From positions 1 to 48,088 of the IMG/VR virus record IMGVR_UViG_3300050016_000029: a stretch of DNA of 48,088 bases. One strand, given 5' to 3'. The DNA comes from a virus. The number at the start of each line of letters is the position of its first letter. The first letter of the stretch is position 1. The notes under the pieces were generated by a model. The model was not told the DNA's origin. It searched no databases and was given only the letters and a program-made list of their open reading frames with translations. Both the position numbers and the translations under genes were made by a program. Of the stretch, positions 8,768-17,782 are shown in pieces.

Positions 8768-10944
8768 TTGCTAGCCTCATCTTTGGCTACAGTGCCGCCG
8801 TAGAGCTTCTGGTATTGTTGACGAGTGAACTCTCGGCGGATTTGTTCGTCTGTAGGTACTGGTTCGCCGGGGTGTCGCCCGGGCCACTGCGTCTTGACCT
8901 TCTCTAACAACTCGTCTGGAACCGGCGACTCGAATTGCTTCTGGCTTGATTGCCACCAGTGAGTGTTTTGTTCTTGAAGCAGGCGGGTCCCCATCTGTTG
9001 TTGTTCTTCTAGGGTAGGTTGGCGGCCAGCATGGTTGTCTTGGAAATCTGTTAGAGCGTCTTGTAGCGCGCCTAAGAATTGATCGTGTTGTTCTGCATTG
9101 GCGGTAGTGCGAGTGCCTAAACCAGCAGGGCCCAAGATCGGCTGTAGGTTCTTCATTATCTTCGCGGTTCGCGGATCGCTCCAAGACTCTGCCTTCATCT
9201 TGTTCTGGCGTTCGATCAAAGTCTTCTTCTCGGAGTTAGGAATGTGTTGTTCAGAAGCCATGCGGGTATTCAAGAACTCTTCCCTAGCATCATCGTTGCT
9301 ACTACGAGACATTCCATCTAACCGCTGAAAGCGGTTTAGCCCTTCTGAAGTCCAAGCTTGATCGCCCTTCGCGTTCTGCCGCATCTCGGCCAGGAACGGC
9401 TTCTGCTTAATCGGGTCCATGTGATCCCAGGCGTCAGCGACCTTGGGGTCAGTAGCGCGGAGTTCATCTGGGTTGGTAGGTAAGGTTCCACCGTGGCCAC
9501 CGACGATGGCAGCTTGGATAGTGTTGCCGTTGAAGTAGTCTTGGTTGGACTTGAACTGCTTCTGTTGGTTAAAGTCAGCAATGGTGCGAGAGACATAGGC
9601 GTCTTTGACCCTAGCGTTGCCGGGAGCATCCTTATTAGCTTGGGCCTCGGCCCTATCTGCAAGGTTGGCTTCGGTTGGTTCGCGTTGCTTCAGTGCGATC
9701 TGGGGAGGGTTGGATGAGAGTTGGATGTGCACTGGATCTAAAGAGAAGTTTCTTCCTGTGAGAAACTCTAGTCCATACTTCTCCGCATTGTTATGGAGAT
9801 AGTCTAGTACTGGTCCAGGTCGAATGTCAGCAGCTTGGCCTAGTTGGTGCCTCGACTGGCCAGGAGGTGCTGCAAGACCGCCCTTAGCTCCTGGAAGGTA
9901 GGTTACTCCTTCGTAGGTAATAGGATGCTGAACGTAGTTAGCAAAGTATTGCGCCTGTCGCTTAGGATCGCGGAAGAGGTCGGTGATCTCTGCCCGCGAT
10001 CCCGTAGCCTTCTCTGCATCCATCACGGCGGATTGTAACCTATCCGCGAATACAGGATGTAGGCCTCCGCCATCTAGGCCTTTACCACGATCTTCCAAGA
10101 ACTTGGCTGGTGACTTAGCTTCGTCGATAATGGTGCGGGCGGCAGAGCGGGCGCCGGTGCTAGCTAGTTCGCTTTCAACTTTGTTAGTGACCTTGTCGAG
10201 GTCGTTGGAGTGTAGTTGGTGTTTGGATACTGCATCGTCTAGCAATGCCTTAGCGCGTACGGGTTCAGTAGTAGATATGCCGTCAATGCGATTCGCAATA
10301 GCCTTACTCGTAGCTTCGAAGACCTTCTGTTCAGCTTGGTCAGGCGAAGCCCCGCCAACATCAAGCTGGGTATCGCGAACCTGCTTCGCTATCCCCGGAA
10401 GGGTAACCTCATTGAACTCTTTATCGTCTTTGACGTAGCGCGCGCTGTCTTGTAAGGAAGCTACCTTGGCGCTGGAGGCACCCTTGGCGTATTCCTTATT
10501 CTCAGTCGCAGCGTGGCCAGCAGCGTTGAAGCCTAAGCGTGCGACCTGCTGCATAAGCGTAGAGTTAACCTGCTTAGCTACGGTTGGGTTGGAAGCTTGT
10601 CCTACGATGTCTGTTCGAACTTCATTGGAGTCTTTCATCAGCGGTTGATAGCCGTCTACAGCTTGTCTACCTTGACTCGCGCCGTACTGAGCGTGGAGAT
10701 CCCCAAGGCGAGAGATACCTTGCGCCTCTAAGGTATCCTTCTCCGCCGAGTTGTTAAGCTCCTGCATCGCGACAGCGCGGGAGAATAGCTCGTTGCCGAC
10801 GTGTTCGCCTACGTTGCCGAGATGCTGAACAGCTTCGGCGATGTTTGTGCCAAAGGCAGCACCTGGAGTATTGACCTGAGTGCGCGGAGTTGGCTGCCCG
10901 GTTAGCGCGTCTTGGGGAATAGGATTGTATGGTACGTTAGCCAT
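8764..10944 (-). CDS. Internal virion protein with M15-like (D-Ala-D-Ala carboxypeptidase) domain
   Basis: A 726-aa protein. A helical N-terminal region is followed by an M15/VanY-type domain at about residues 290-410. That domain shows SRHQLGQAAD with His366 and Asp373 as likely zinc ligands and LDPVHIQL with His406 as the third. The family cleaves peptidoglycan stem peptides. The C-terminal third is polar, Gln/Lys-rich and probably helical. Being in the block between tail and giant virion protein, it probably opens the cell wall during DNA entry. It overlaps the 1891-aa gene by 4 bp. The catalytic Glu usually found before the last His is replaced by a Pro-Val context, so activity is not certain. 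Confidence 0.85.
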   Translation of the reverse strand: MANVPYNPIPQDALTGQPTPRTQVNTPGAAFGTNIAEAVQHLGNVGEHVGNELFSRAVAMQELNNSAEKDTLEAQGISRLGDLHAQYGASQGRQAVDGYQPLMKDSNEVRTDIVGQASNPTVAKQVNSTLMQQVARLGFNAAGHAATENKEYAKGASSAKVASLQDSARYVKDDKEFNEVTLPGIAKQVRDTQLDVGGASPDQAEQKVFEATSKAIANRIDGISTTEPVRAKALLDDAVSKHQLHSNDLDKVTNKVESELASTGARSAARTIIDEAKSPAKFLEDRGKGLDGGGLHPVFADRLQSAVMDAEKATGSRAEITDLFRDPKRQAQYFANYVQHPITYEGVTYLPGAKGGLAAPPGQSRHQLGQAADIRPGPVLDYLHNNAEKYGLEFLTGRNFSLDPVHIQLSSNPPQIALKQREPTEANLADRAEAQANKDAPGNARVKDAYVSRTIADFNQQKQFKSNQDYFNGNTIQAAIVGGHGGTLPTNPDELRATDPKVADAWDHMDPIKQKPFLAEMRQNAKGDQAWTSEGLNRFQRLDGMSRSSNDDAREEFLNTRMASEQHIPNSEKKTLIERQNKMKAESWSDPRTAKIMKNLQPILGPAGLGTRTTANAEQHDQFLGALQDALTDFQDNHAGRQPTLEEQQQMGTRLLQEQNTHWWQSSQKQFESPVPDELLEKVKTQWPGRHPGEPVPTDEQIRREFTRQQYQKLYGGTVAKDEASK

Positions 10945-11476
10945 TCCACAGTCCTATCTGGTTGCCTTGGAGCCATTTACTCGAAACCGAGCCAGCGGAG
11001 CCTATGATAGAGCTGAACGCGCCGATGTCACCTGCTGTCGTAGCGTTCTTCGCTGCGGCGAGATCAGCCCCTGCCTGTGCGGTGTCTTGGGCAGACTCAA
11101 CCTCGAAGCCGTAGGCCTTGCGACCGGCGTTGGTGCGGATAGTGCTTTGATCTACCATTCCAACAGCTTGTTGGCTATCCCTAACCTGACTTGGACTTCC
11201 GCTATTCACATCTAGATTGCTGGCCCCTTGCGCGGTCTTCTGTTGTCCTATCTGAAACCTCGTCTTCTGCCCTGACTGGAAGGACTGCGACTCACCAGAC
11301 TGAATCGCGTATTCCGCATTCTGCTTCGCGACCTTCGCGTTCATCGTGGCGATGCCAGCTTGGTACTTATACATCGCAGATTGCGACGAGCCACCCATGA
11401 TAGAGCCGAGGGCACCTGTCAATCCGCCCATTAAGCTAGAGCCCATCCCCAGCATGCCAATCATCGGTGCAGCCAT
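10937..11476 (-). CDS. Small internal virion protein (T7 gp14-like position)
   Basis: A 179-aa protein. The first 30 residues are Gly/Met-rich and hydrophobic (GMLGMGSSLMGGL), suggesting membrane insertion. Helical Gln/Ala-rich sequence follows, with another Gly/Ser-rich hydrophobic stretch near the C-terminus. Such proteins form part of the ejectosome in podoviruses and sit beside the two large internal proteins, as here. It overlaps the 726-aa gene by 8 bp. Confidence 0.75.
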   Translation of the reverse strand: MAAPMIGMLGMGSSLMGGLTGALGSIMGGSSQSAMYKYQAGIATMNAKVAKQNAEYAIQSGESQSFQSGQKTRFQIGQQKTAQGASNLDVNSGSPSQVRDSQQAVGMVDQSTIRTNAGRKAYGFEVESAQDTAQAGADLAAAKNATTAGDIGAFSSIIGSAGSVSSKWLQGNQIGLWNG

Positions 11477-11896
11477 TTACTTAGCCCTTATAAAGAATGG
11501 GATTAGCTTCCCTTGAGGTTCGCCAAAGGTAGCGCCGAGGCAACGCAGCCAACGGATAGACTTTGGCGCAGCAGGGTCGGCTACGCCAGTGATTAGCGGA
11601 TATTCTTTCAACATGTCTTCAATCGCGCGTTGAGAGCAGCGCCAGAATAGAAACTCGTTGCCTTCGATTAGCTTCGTAGTGTAGAGCCATAGATGGGCCT
11701 GCGAAGATAACAAGGTAGGAGGGATAAGGCCCCACGCACACGCGCATTCTCCATCAAGTATCCCAACCCAGACCTTTTGGGTGATCGCTAGGCTGATGTC
11801 TAAGGCGCGAGCTTCATGGTCAGTCAGGCCTTCGTGTTTGGTTTCCGCTATTAGCCTGCGCACCAAGGCTACATCGGCGCTTTCAATCTGTATCAC
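11477..11896 (-). CDS. GNAT-fold protein, T7 gp13-like internal virion protein
   Basis: A 139-aa protein with the strand/helix pattern of GNAT acetyltransferases: a short N-terminal helical part, VWVGILDGECACAWGL, LWLYTTKLIEGNEFLFWRCSQRAIED, then a C-terminal RWLRCLGATFGEP segment. That last pattern is typical of the DUF2833/gp13 family encoded with podovirus internal proteins. Catalytic acetyltransferase activity is not implied, since the acetyl-CoA loop is poorly conserved. It lies between tail and internal proteins, as gp13 does. Confidence 0.75.
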   Translation of the reverse strand: MIQIESADVALVRRLIAETKHEGLTDHEARALDISLAITQKVWVGILDGECACAWGLIPPTLLSSQAHLWLYTTKLIEGNEFLFWRCSQRAIEDMLKEYPLITGVADPAAPKSIRWLRCLGATFGEPQGKLIPFFIRAK

Positions 11897-14727
11897 TTCG
11901 GCGTATCTCCGACGGTTACCTCAGGGATCACCCCAAGGATAGTAGCTGGCAGCGGGAATGGTTGCTCAATACAATACTGCCCCGGCACTGTCCAGGTAGG
12001 ATCGAGGATAGTCCTAGCATCGGCTGTGACTAAGCCTGTGACTACGGTGTTGGTAGCCGAGCCTACGTTGCCTACAACCAAGTCCTTCATAGGTACTAGG
12101 TTAGTGAAGGTCGAACCCATACTCAAGCCTAGGGTATCTTCGACCCTAACGGTAACAGCGGAGATCTTCTTCCGCTTACCCTGCGCTGTAGGTTCGCCGA
12201 GGTCTATGGCTAAGGTCTGGAGTTGGGGGAGGAACGCGAGGCCTACGGTGACGACGGAGGCCGCAGTGCCTAGGATGAAGGTACCGGTAGTAGGCATTGT
12301 GAAAGGCGGAATCACTACTCCATCTGCTAGACCTGTTACAGTGGCGGCGGCTAGGTGCTGGGCTCCAGTGAAGGTCGTAGCCGGTGCGCCTTGGTATTGA
12401 ATCCCCGCGTCTACACACCAAGCGTAGGTCGGGTCGCCATCGGTTAGAATTCGCTCGGCGAACCTTTCGATGTACTGCACAGTGTTGCCGTTGATAGTCC
12501 TTTGTGTTACATTATAAACCGCATCTACATCGCCGAAGTCGGTGATAGCCTCAGTGCACACCGTAACAGATTGGTATAGCCCTGTAGTATCACTATGCGC
12601 CCAACCTATCAGCTCTTGCTCCTTCATGAAGGTAAGTGTCAACATCGTTCCATCGTCGCGGATAGTCCATACAACCTTGAAAGGTTCTTCAGCCCAAGCC
12701 CATTGTAAGATTTGGAAACCATAGAACAAATGCGAACTTAGCACAGAGATGTCGGTACCGGTGTAGACCTGCGCGTAGTAGTTGAATACTAAGTAGCGAA
12801 CAATCGACCCCTTAGCTTGGACATATAGCAGATCTGAGTTCGCGATAATAGGTGGAACATCTGACGATCCGTTGTAGGCCTGCGCATTAGCCACAATAGA
12901 CTCTGGCGACACCGCCGACCCTGCACTCCCGCCGTTAATCAACCACGCAGCCTTGTCGCTAAGCATAATCATTCCAGCGGGCATGGAAGACATAGACTTG
13001 ATAGTGTTGAGCTGGCCAGAGACTATCGCGGCTGAGATGGCGTCGTCGGGTTCGATTGGATTGGAGATGTTGAAGTTGTAGTAGCTCCCAGGTTGGCTCA
13101 TATAGAACGACTGCGGAGCTTTAGTGAGACCTGCAAGGACCATGCGTTGTTGGAAGAAGCTGGGGACGCCGGGGTTGCCAGCGGAAGCAGTAGCTAAGGT
13201 TGCGGTCGCTGTAGCAGCCCCACTAGAGAACGATATAGCTGGTGCAGCTAGATACCCAGAACCGGGCGAGATCACGCCTACAATCCCTATGCCCCAAGTC
13301 AGATTGATGTTGCAGACTAAGATCCCATTCGTAGTCCGATTGAACCCTACAGGATTCGTCGGCGTCACGCCACTGAGTAGGCCACCGGGTGCGATTAGCG
13401 CGATGCCAGTGACTTGGTTGGAGCCATTGACTGTCGTCACTTGTACTTGTAGGTTGCCTAACCCCGCAGTAGCTGAAGGTACTAACACTTCGCCTACTGA
13501 AGAATTGTTACCCGAGCCGGGTGCGTTCAGGGTAGCTACAGTAACTTGCAACACAGCTTGTAGGGTAGCTGTCTGACCGCCTGTGGGGGCAGCAGCGGCG
13601 GTAGCAACAGGCACTGTGGTGTAGGTTCCGGCGCTAGTAATTGCAACGCTCTGTACCCCTGCGCCTTGGAAGGGATTCTGGGGAACGGGCGGTCCACTTG
13701 AGAAGTCTTGACCGATGTTGGAGTCTGCGAAGGTGACCCCGGTGCAGTTCCCGGCGAACCCATACTGCGCGCCAGCGGCTACAGGGTTGGAGTAGACGGG
13801 TTCGGCTTTGTATACGTTGTAGCTTACTGCCCCCGGCACGGCGGTCCAGGTAACACTATTGGTTCCAGCTACAGTGCGGAGGTCTAGCTTGGAGGCTAGA
13901 ACACCTGGAGCGGAAGGACTAGACTCTTGACCATTGGCGTCTACGGCAGTTACGATATAGGCATAGTTGACGGTACCCGCGCCTAGTGTGGTAGACGCGA
14001 CAACGTTAGCGGGAGTAGTGATGGAAGAGCCGAAGATGATTGGTAACAAAGTCCAACTCGTCGCTGAGTTCAGCGTTAGCACATAGGGTACATAGCTGGG
14101 ATGGGTTAGCACCATCGCATTGACGTTCTGTGCGAATTTCAATAAGGCAACATCAGCCGCAGCGTAGGGGCTGACTATGGTATACACTCGCTGGGTAGTA
14201 CCACCTGAGGTCCAAGTGCCATAACCCGTAGAGTCGATGGCGACGCCATTGAGGTCTGAAAGGGTAATCGTTCCTGCACTACGCGCGGAGATGATGTAGT
14301 AGTTGCCGTTAAGCTGCGTCATACCTACAACACCGGTGATGTAGACCCAATCGCCTACGGCATAGGTGTTGGCTACGCTTACTACTGCTGGGTTCGCCTT
14401 GGTGACAGCGGTTATGTTCAACCCAGTTTCTATAACCGGCGCGCCGTTGTTATAGAAACGGATATACCTATCCCCGACCTCAAGGACATAGCCTACGGTG
14501 AAGCTAGCTTGAAAGGTGATGACGCGAGGTGGATTTCCAGTGTTGGTCTTGTAGGTTTGTAGTATGTAACGCGAGCCTGTTCGAGTACTGGCACCACCGC
14601 GATAGTCTACGAAGAAGTTGCGAAGTAGTGCAGCAGCAGAGTGGTATTTCGCAAGGTCCACGCGAGCGTTCAGCGCGGGAGCCCATTCCCCCGCGTGAAA
14701 CGCATGCTGCATGGTTGGCTGGGCCAT
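11893..14727 (-). CDS. Tail tube/nozzle protein (T7 gp12-like)
   Basis: A 944-aa protein, starting at the ATG at 14727 that shares an A with the adaptor stop (TAATG). The N-terminus is characteristic of podovirus tail nozzle proteins: HAFHAGEWAPALNARVDLAKY, then RNFFVDYRGGASTRTGSRY (partly quoted). Further on there are Ig-like or immunoglobulin-type repeats rich in Thr, Ala, Gly and Val (about residues 220-480). A conserved FFQQRMVLAGL..PQSFYMSQPG region follows, as in gp12-type proteins. It forms the lower end of the short tail. The inserted Thr/Gly-rich section probably adds surface domains. Confidence 0.88.
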   Translation of the reverse strand: MAQPTMQHAFHAGEWAPALNARVDLAKYHSAAALLRNFFVDYRGGASTRTGSRYILQTYKTNTGNPPRVITFQASFTVGYVLEVGDRYIRFYNNGAPVIETGLNITAVTKANPAVVSVANTYAVGDWVYITGVVGMTQLNGNYYIISARSAGTITLSDLNGVAIDSTGYGTWTSGGTTQRVYTIVSPYAAADVALLKFAQNVNAMVLTHPSYVPYVLTLNSATSWTLLPIIFGSSITTPANVVASTTLGAGTVNYAYIVTAVDANGQESSPSAPGVLASKLDLRTVAGTNSVTWTAVPGAVSYNVYKAEPVYSNPVAAGAQYGFAGNCTGVTFADSNIGQDFSSGPPVPQNPFQGAGVQSVAITSAGTYTTVPVATAAAAPTGGQTATLQAVLQVTVATLNAPGSGNNSSVGEVLVPSATAGLGNLQVQVTTVNGSNQVTGIALIAPGGLLSGVTPTNPVGFNRTTNGILVCNINLTWGIGIVGVISPGSGYLAAPAISFSSGAATATATLATASAGNPGVPSFFQQRMVLAGLTKAPQSFYMSQPGSYYNFNISNPIEPDDAISAAIVSGQLNTIKSMSSMPAGMIMLSDKAAWLINGGSAGSAVSPESIVANAQAYNGSSDVPPIIANSDLLYVQAKGSIVRYLVFNYYAQVYTGTDISVLSSHLFYGFQILQWAWAEEPFKVVWTIRDDGTMLTLTFMKEQELIGWAHSDTTGLYQSVTVCTEAITDFGDVDAVYNVTQRTINGNTVQYIERFAERILTDGDPTYAWCVDAGIQYQGAPATTFTGAQHLAAATVTGLADGVVIPPFTMPTTGTFILGTAASVVTVGLAFLPQLQTLAIDLGEPTAQGKRKKISAVTVRVEDTLGLSMGSTFTNLVPMKDLVVGNVGSATNTVVTGLVTADARTILDPTWTVPGQYCIEQPFPLPATILGVIPEVTVGDTPK

Positions 14728-15809
14728 TAGAAGCTCGACATGTATGGGCCCCAATCGAAGCCTTGAGAGTAGGGTCCGGTGTAGTATTCGGAGTAAGCTA
14801 CACCGCGAACGCGGATGAAGTCTGGGGTTATGTCGTTGATGGTCAGGCCTTCGTTACCATCTACCTTCCGCGCTTCACCGATCATAGCATTGGCTTTGCT
14901 CACGCACATGTTGGCTAGAGCCTTATCGCCAGAGAGGGCTATGGCGAGGTAGGCGCCTACCGTCTGAGCCCAAGCGTCGATGAATAACGGATCCATCACG
15001 TTCGGGTCAGTGATCTGCTTGACGTAGGAGAGGGTAGCGAATTCTTGGTTAGTGAGGATCACGCGTTGGGCGGATTGCGCGCCTTGGGTTAGGGTGAACG
15101 TAGCGCCTGTGCCTACACCCGAAGTAGAGGCTTGGGCGATGGTGCCAGCTTGGACGGCGAAGTAGCTGCCGCCGAGGGGAGTAGCTTCGCCAAGAACTTG
15201 GTTCTGCACTGTAACTGTAGCTACTGCGCTAGCGGCTAAGGTGGCTACTACAAGCACCACCGGCGCGCCAATAGGCGTAGACGAGGTAGGGCCTATAGGC
15301 AGGGTGATAGTGTCCCCTACCGCATACCCAGTCCCACCTGCAACTACCGCCGCCGCAGTCACCGGGTAGAACAGATCTATCTGGACCTTATACCTAATAG
15401 GCGGCGTCCATGATGTAGGCGAGCCGCCGGTAACCGCCGTGGTGATTGGAACTCCACCAGCATAGCCAGTCTGGGTAGCTGGGATGATCCAACAGGCTCG
15501 TAGGCAATCTACGGGATATTGGTACTCGTAGGCCCAAGGCGGCGAAGGTTGGCCGGGGGTCCAGAGGTTGGTGGCTGGCGATAGGTTCTCAGGTGTGCCC
15601 GCGACCGAAGTGATGTAGGTTAGGTTGTTAGTGATAAGCCCACAATCCCACGGCGCCATCCGGAGAAGCTGATCTCGGGTACTAGCCAAGATCAAATTCC
15701 CCTGAATGGCTTCGTTGGAACTCAGGGCTACAAGCTCAGCCGCAGTTACAGTTGTGCGTGAGCCGAAAGCTTGCAGCCCGCGATTGAGTACGTCTACGTT
15801 AGCTGTCAA
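14727..15809 (-). CDS. Head-tail adaptor (T7 gp11-like)
   Basis: A 360-aa protein with the N-terminal helical pattern of gp11/P22 gp4-type adaptors: LVALSSNEAIQGNLILASTRDQLLR, followed by a PWDCGLITN strand and PPWAYEYQYPVDCLRACWI. An Ala/Val/Gly-rich insertion (about residues 120-240) interrupts the fold and is absent from T7 gp11. The C-terminal helical region AWAQTVGAYLAIALSGDKALANMC restores the family pattern. The start is TTG, overlapping the preceding TGA. It precedes the nozzle gene, as is usual. Confidence 0.85.
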   Translation of the reverse strand: MTANVDVLNRGLQAFGSRTTVTAAELVALSSNEAIQGNLILASTRDQLLRMAPWDCGLITNNLTYITSVAGTPENLSPATNLWTPGQPSPPWAYEYQYPVDCLRACWIIPATQTGYAGGVPITTAVTGGSPTSWTPPIRYKVQIDLFYPVTAAAVVAGGTGYAVGDTITLPIGPTSSTPIGAPVVLVVATLAASAVATVTVQNQVLGEATPLGGSYFAVQAGTIAQASTSGVGTGATFTLTQGAQSAQRVILTNQEFATLSYVKQITDPNVMDPLFIDAWAQTVGAYLAIALSGDKALANMCVSKANAMIGEARKVDGNEGLTINDITPDFIRVRGVAYSEYYTGPYSQGFDWGPYMSSF

Positions 15810-16096
15810 CGCTTAGGCCCGTGTTGGAGCTTGTGTTCAGAGCCATGGATGCGATCAGAACCGCCAAGGCCTGGTTTGCCTTCCTCGTGACCGCCACCCA
15901 TGTGGTGGCCTTGGGTACCAGCGTTGCCGTGATTCTTATGCGCGGCGAGGCCTGGACCTTCGTGGTAGAAGGTAGTAGGACCCTTCGGCGGATCGTAAGG
16001 GATTTCCTTCTTCTCCATCCTGCCACCGCTACTAGCCCTAGGCTTCTGGTGAGTATTGGTGTTCGGTCCGAACTCGTCAAGGATGTCTTTGCTCAT
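15806..16096 (-). CDS. His/Gly-rich small protein of the structural block
   Basis: A 96-aa, highly polar protein rich in His, Gly, Lys and Pro (for example HKNHGNAGTQGHHMGGGHEE). It is probably disordered and possibly metal binding. ATGA overlap with the gene before and TTGA overlap with the adaptor behind place it in the coupled operon. Two frames are open here; the 96-aa frame is favoured because of its GAGGG ribosome site and the overlap geometry. No family is recognised. Confidence 0.65.
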   Translation of the reverse strand: MSKDILDEFGPNTNTHQKPRASSGGRMEKKEIPYDPPKGPTTFYHEGPGLAAHKNHGNAGTQGHHMGGGHEEGKPGLGGSDRIHGSEHKLQHGPKR

Positions 16097-16395
16097 GACA
16101 CCCTCGCTGGCGGAACCTGAGCCTTCGGCCTATTCGCAAGTACCGCTTCCTGAGCAACCCTATCATCTGCAGCCTTCTGGATCGCAGCGTCTCGGGCCGC
16201 AACATCCTTCGTATACTGTGCGAGCCTATCCCATGCTTCGTCGTTAAGGAATATAAGCTCGTTCATTGCTTCTGCACTTAGCGACGACAGCTTAGGCGTA
16301 GCTACTGCCATCGCGATGATCTTCAGCAGGTTAACAATATGCTGCGCATCTTCCGCAGCGGTGATGTGTACTTCAACTTCTTTCGGATCAGTCAT
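16093..16395 (-). CDS. Hypothetical helical protein of the structural block
   Basis: A 100-aa acidic, Ala-rich protein, predicted to be mostly helical (AEDAQHIVNLLKIIAMAV, then ELIFLNDEAWDRL). The C-terminus is Pro/Ala-rich. A purine-rich site AAGGGAAAC lies upstream of the ATG, and the stop overlaps the next start as ATGA. No family is recognised; it may be a minor virion protein or an assembly factor. Confidence 0.65.
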   Translation of the reverse strand: MTDPKEVEVHITAAEDAQHIVNLLKIIAMAVATPKLSSLSAEAMNELIFLNDEAWDRLAQYTKDVAARDAAIQKAADDRVAQEAVLANRPKAQVPPARVS

Positions 16396-16396
16396 G

Positions 16397-16600
16397 TTAG
16401 TGTTTCCCTTGTGAACCTGACTTGTGATTGGTGCATCCAGCCATCGGCGCTTCTAGCCCCCGGCCTTCGTAGAGTGAGATTGACTTCTCGCGGACTTGGT
16501 GAATTCCAATCTCAGACACTGCTTCTACTGAAACGGCCCTGGACTTAGGTTCCACCTTCGTCGAAGCGGTGTTGGAGTGGGTAGCGCGTCCTTGTTTCAT
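16397..16600 (-). CDS. Hypothetical basic small protein
   Basis: A 67-aa polar protein with a Cys and scattered Lys/Arg; no hydrophobic segment. It starts with ATGA overlapping the end of the gene before (16597). It ends two bases before the next ATG. No family is recognised. Support comes from tight packing in the operon. Confidence 0.5.
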   Translation of the reverse strand: MKQGRATHSNTASTKVEPKSRAVSVEAVSEIGIHQVREKSISLYEGRGLEAPMAGCTNHKSGSQGKH

Positions 16601-16815
16601 GCTTCTGTCCTTTCGTGATAAGCGCCGCCTTGGTTATTTTCGTGTTCAAGCTCCACCATCAACGCATCATGCGCGCGTTGGACTTCTAAGGCGAACTCCG
16701 GCGGCTTCTGTTGTCCAGTTCGCTCCCAGAACTCTAGGATGTAGATTAGGTTGTGGTAGTGGTGGGTGAGTTTCATGATCTTTGGTGTGACAAGTTTGTT
16801 TTCGTGTGCTGACAT
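16597..16815 (-). CDS. Hypothetical small protein
   Basis: A 72-aa protein with a central helical, aromatic stretch (HHYHNLIYILEFWERTGQQ) and an acidic C-terminal helix. It overlaps the next gene as ATGA. A ribosome site AGGAGATACA precedes the ATG. The composition suggests a folded cytoplasmic protein. No family is recognised. Confidence 0.6.
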   Translation of the reverse strand: MSAHENKLVTPKIMKLTHHYHNLIYILEFWERTGQQKPPEFALEVQRAHDALMVELEHENNQGGAYHERTEA

Positions 16816-16823
16816 TGTATCTC

Positions 16824-17135
16824 CTATGATCCAAATACGTTTCCGCCACCGCCACCCCCAGCAGTGACCGATCCACCAGTCTCCTGCATAGGTGCGCCGA
16901 GGGTAGTGTTGATCGTTCCTAGACCCGCTATCTCAGTCGTTTGGTTTGCTGAGGTCGCAGCGCCAGTAGGCAGCGCGCTAGAGTCTACGATCACATGAGT
17001 AGGCGCGCCAGCAGCTTGGACAGTGTTGATTGAACCGTCGGCGTTGACCACAAGCGGGTTCGACTTCGTTGGGGCTGTCGAAGAGTCTACCCCAAAGAGG
17101 AAATGCCAAAGCCCTTTGTAGATGTCTACGGCCAT
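16824..17135 (-). CDS. Hypothetical protein with Gly-rich tail, possible minor virion protein
   Basis: A 103-aa protein. The N-terminus (MAVDIYKGLWHFLFGV) is amphipathic, followed by a Thr/Ala/Ser-rich middle typical of phage surface proteins and a Gly-rich end (TAGGGGGGNVFGS). It overlaps the preceding coiled-coil gene by one base. A virion role is likely from position and composition, but not proven. Confidence 0.6.
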   Translation of the reverse strand: MAVDIYKGLWHFLFGVDSSTAPTKSNPLVVNADGSINTVQAAGAPTHVIVDSSALPTGAATSANQTTEIAGLGTINTTLGAPMQETGGSVTAGGGGGGNVFGS

Positions 17136-17617
17136 TAGCTAGCGAGCCGGGTCTTCAAGGATTCAATGCTAGAGAGAACTTGGTCGTGTTCGTTTCGGCG
17201 AACCTCAATGGTAGTGATAAGGCCTGCAAGCATGGGTTTGAGTTCTGCGATCCTAGCTTGGATCGCGTCTACTTCCTCTTGGCGCGCAGCCTTAATGTCG
17301 TCCACGATCTTATCGCCTTCAGCCTTAGCGTTGCCAATGATCCCAGCGGCCTGAGCCTTAGCATCTGCGATAATCGCCGTCGCCTGCGACTGTGCCTCAA
17401 TCACCGATGTCTCTGCCTTAATAATCACCGACTTCGCCTTCGTAGCTTCGTCTAGCGCGAGTCGCTGCTCCTTCTTTGCCTTGTCGGCTCGCCCTTCTGC
17501 CGATGTAGCCGCGCTCTCCAACGAACCTAGGTTAGAGATCCCAGCCTTCGCGTCTAGGATAGCCTGTGCCAGCGGCTCTAACTGCTCCAGCGCCGCTTCG
17601 AGTTGGTCTATGTTCAT
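17135..17617 (-). CDS. Coiled-coil protein
   Basis: A 160-aa protein, Ala/Glu/Lys-rich and almost entirely heptad-forming from about residue 30 to the end, with no TM or signal. ATG at 17617 overlaps the stop of the 52-aa gene before it as ATGA. Rod-like proteins like this occur as internal chaperones or trimeric stalks near phage tail genes. No family can be named. Confidence 0.65.
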   Translation of the reverse strand: MNIDQLEAALEQLEPLAQAILDAKAGISNLGSLESAATSAEGRADKAKKEQRLALDEATKAKSVIIKAETSVIEAQSQATAIIADAKAQAAGIIGNAKAEGDKIVDDIKAARQEEVDAIQARIAELKPMLAGLITTIEVRRNEHDQVLSSIESLKTRLAS

Positions 17618-17772
17618 TTGGAACCTTTCTTCTTCCTGAGGATACCAGTACCCTTGTCGGCTTGGTTGAACTCTTTGGCTACTGCGGGTGGAACACCGGC
17701 GCGCTTAGCCTTCTTGGGATCATGCGCTGCCATCGCCATTAGTCGAGCTTGGGCTGGGGATTTGCTGGGCAT
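17614..17772 (-). CDS. 52-aa basic protein of a widespread phage family
   Basis: A 52-aa protein that begins MPSKSPAQARLMAMAAHDPK, continues with AVAKEFNQADKGTG and ends in a Lys cluster. Short proteins of this pattern (SKSxAQxRxMxAAAHxP ... AKEFxxADKG) are common in phage structural operons, although their role is not established. It overlaps the coiled-coil gene as ATGA. The pattern match is strong enough to call it real despite the short length. Confidence 0.8.
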   Translation of the reverse strand: MPSKSPAQARLMAMAAHDPKKAKRAGVPPAVAKEFNQADKGTGILRKKKGSK

Positions 17773-17782
17773 TGGGGGGTTC

